From NCBI RefSeq assembly GCF_009653635.1, contig NZ_PPFD01000003.1, forward strand, positions 124,001 through 188,000: a DNA stretch of 64,000 nt, read 5' to 3'. This document shows, one piece after another, positions 62,817 to 64,000 of the stretch; within the stretch, counting starts at the first letter, position 1, and the number at the start of each line of letters is the position of its first letter. The position numbers were made by a program, and so were the translations under genes. The notes beneath the pieces are model-generated. The model saw only the letters and a list, made by a program, of their open reading frames with translations, was not told where the DNA came from and searched no databases. This DNA comes from Endozoicomonas sp. OPT23 (GTDB taxonomy: Bacteria; Pseudomonadota; Gammaproteobacteria; Pseudomonadales; Endozoicomonadaceae).

Positions 62817-62852
62817 CGATTTTTTTGTCCCTACGGACAACAGGAGGTTGCT

Positions 62853-63149
62853 ATGAGACCCGCAGCACGTGCAACAGACATGCATGTATGCCCCATGCAG
62901 ACACCTGCCATTGTGCCTATTCCCCATGTTGGCGGCCCACTATTACCACTGCCGTCTACTGTTCTGATTGGCAACCTGCCTGCTGCTACTGTCGGCCAGC
63001 CCTGTATCTGTGTCGGGCCACCAGACAGCGTCATTCTGGGCAGCTTTACCGTTCTTATTAACAACAAACCGGCCGTACGTATGGGTGACCCTACTGCCCA
63101 CGGCGGCACTGTAATCCTGGGCTGGCCTACTGTTTTGATTGGCGGCTGA
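62853..63149 (+). CDS. PAAR-repeat spike-tip protein
   Basis: This is a 98-residue protein with ACAGGAGG before the ATG. Seen: RPAARATDMHVCPM at the N-terminus and repeated Pro-Ala-Ala-Arg-like turns (GNLPAATVGQPCICVGPPDS, NNKPAVRMGDPTAHGGTV), with His and Cys residues that can bind zinc. It is a stand-alone PAAR cone of usual size that would sharpen the VgrG spike and may carry the next gene product. Confidence 0.92.
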   Translation: MRPAARATDMHVCPMQTPAIVPIPHVGGPLLPLPSTVLIGNLPAATVGQPCICVGPPDSVILGSFTVLINNKPAVRMGDPTAHGGTVILGWPTVLIGG

Positions 63150-63178
63150 CGTACTCAAAGATCAGGAGTTTTTAGACC

Positions 63179-64000
63179 ATGAGATTTTCCGAACTGTTTA
63201 ACGAAAAAGAGTTCCCCAACGGCATAACGTCCATTCCTGCGCCGCAGTTCAGAAGCATGGTTTCTGACTGGGCTCAAGCTATGGGTAAACGTTGCGGCTA
63301 TAAAAAAGCGACTCGACTGGAGCACTGGCAGGAAGCTATTGATACGGTCTATTCCACGCTGGAAAACGAACTGGATACTACCGATACAGCCACTATTCAG
63401 TCCCACAAGATGTGGCGTGACATGATGCTGGCTGCCAAGCTCTACTTCCCTGAGCATATCAATATCTATCACCCAACCATTGTTGAACAGCAACGCACTC
63501 GCCTGCTGGTTGAGAACAGCAAGATTACCCGTCATCTTCGCAATAAAGCTGAACTGCTTAGTTTTCTGAAATCAGATAAGGAGCTGGGGGTAAAAACCCT
63601 CAGCGATCTGGCAGTCTCTCGCCTTCAATGTGAGGTAATGGCTACCTCGGCTGAGATACTTCTGGCGCAGTACAAAAGCTACCAGAATAACCCTGGCAAG
63701 AGTTTTTATTCAGGTACAGCGACAGCTGGAACCAGTAAAGATGGCAGTAAAGGCAAAACAGGAGTATCAGGCTCTGTCGGTGCCAAAGCCAGTGCCTCAG
63801 CACAGGCAGGATATAACAGCGGAGATGTTGCTTTTGGTAGTGGAGGCCATGCACACCTTAAAGCATCGGTAATGGCTTCCGCTGATATAGACACCTATGC
63901 CAAAGCCGAAGCCAAAATTGATGACTTAAAGGCTTCCGCAAAAGTAGGTATTGATGCAATGGCAGAAGTCAGTGCCAATGTCGATTACGGCATTTATCAT
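63179..64000 (+). CDS. N-terminal part of a large Ala/Gly/Lys-rich T6SS-linked protein, probable effector
   Basis: The frame is open from ATG 63179 (CAGGAG 10 nt upstream) to the window end, 274 residues with no stop. Residues 1-180 are a soluble, mostly helical region (LEHWQEAIDTVYSTLENELD, HKMWRDMMLAAKLYFPEHIN). From about residue 180 the composition changes to Gly/Ser/Ala/Lys with repeated KASASAQ/KASVMAS/KAEAKI/KASAKV blocks. It lies 29 bp after the PAAR gene. A long, low-complexity cargo next to PAAR is typical of a secreted effector whose toxic domain would be further right. No toxin motif is visible in this part, so the role is inferred from place and composition. Confidence 0.6.
   Translation, partial: MRFSELFNEKEFPNGITSIPAPQFRSMVSDWAQAMGKRCGYKKATRLEHWQEAIDTVYSTLENELDTTDTATIQSHKMWRDMMLAAKLYFPEHINIYHPTIVEQQRTRLLVENSKITRHLRNKAELLSFLKSDKELGVKTLSDLAVSRLQCEVMATSAEILLAQYKSYQNNPGKSFYSGTATAGTSKDGSKGKTGVSGSVGAKASASAQAGYNSGDVAFGSGGHAHLKASVMASADIDTYAKAEAKIDDLKASAKVGIDAMAEVSANVDYGIYH

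Noticed and set aside
54450-64000. tssJ, tssK, tssL or tssM
   Set aside because: No gene here matches these membrane-complex components; they may lie beyond the right edge or elsewhere.

Overview
The window looks like chromosomal DNA of a marine, probably host-associated gammaproteobacterium. The tRNA-Ser, RecN with a LexA box, GalE/T/K, two TRAP uptake systems of different classes and a type VI secretion (T6SS) cluster all fit Oceanospirillales, and an Endozoicomonas-like genome is my best guess. That placement is inferred from gene content and style; no database comparison was possible.

Region 1, 1-4.75 kb: an integrated element abutting the 3' end of a tRNA-Ser(GGA) gene. It carries a tyrosine integrase, a short excisionase-like HTH protein, a replication-initiator-like protein with a small translationally coupled gene before it, iteron-like repeats and a large hairpin. 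The AT-rich cargo at the left edge is a two-helix membrane protein followed by the N-terminus of a PD-(D/E)XK (DUF4297/Cap4-like) nuclease that runs off the window, which is a candidate antiphage module.

Region 2, 5-29 kb: mostly ordinary chromosome. It holds an SDR oxidoreductase, a LysR regulator, rmuC, a GreA/B-like protein, a DUF1415 protein, an MFS/VOC/NTF2-like operon with an AraC regulator, galETK, an amidohydrolase, a ChaC-like enzyme, a TonB-dependent copper-type receptor, a secreted lectin-like protein, recN with a near-consensus SOS box, a GNAT protein and a multi-PAS protein with an altered GGDEF motif.

Region 3, 28-46.5 kb: an amino-acid uptake and catabolism block, almost all on the minus strand. 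It contains a YeiH-type permease, Asp/Glu racemase, FAD amino-acid oxidoreductase, RidA, a TAXI-TRAP transporter, methylmalonate/malonate-semialdehyde dehydrogenase, a beta-alanine:pyruvate-type aminotransferase, a decayed IS5-family element, a RarD-like permease, a LysR regulator, alanine dehydrogenase, a DctPQM TRAP transporter and a second LysR regulator. Together these could import amino acids, move amino groups to pyruvate, oxidise the semialdehyde to an acyl-CoA and recycle alanine.

Region 4, 46.7-64 kb: a co-directional T6SS cluster with a Sel1 lipoprotein, tssA, hcp, tssB, tssC, a second divergent tssC-like gene, tssE, tssF, tssG, clpV/tssH, vgrG, a DUF6931-like gene, a PAAR gene and the start of a large Ala/Gly/Lys-rich protein that is probably a secreted cargo. 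The membrane-complex genes (tssJ, K, L, M) are not in the window. Several intergenic hairpins and short tandem repeats break up this cluster and may set relative expression. A two-copy intergenic repeat with adjacent hairpins (25.5 and 42.2 kb) may be a dispersed family.
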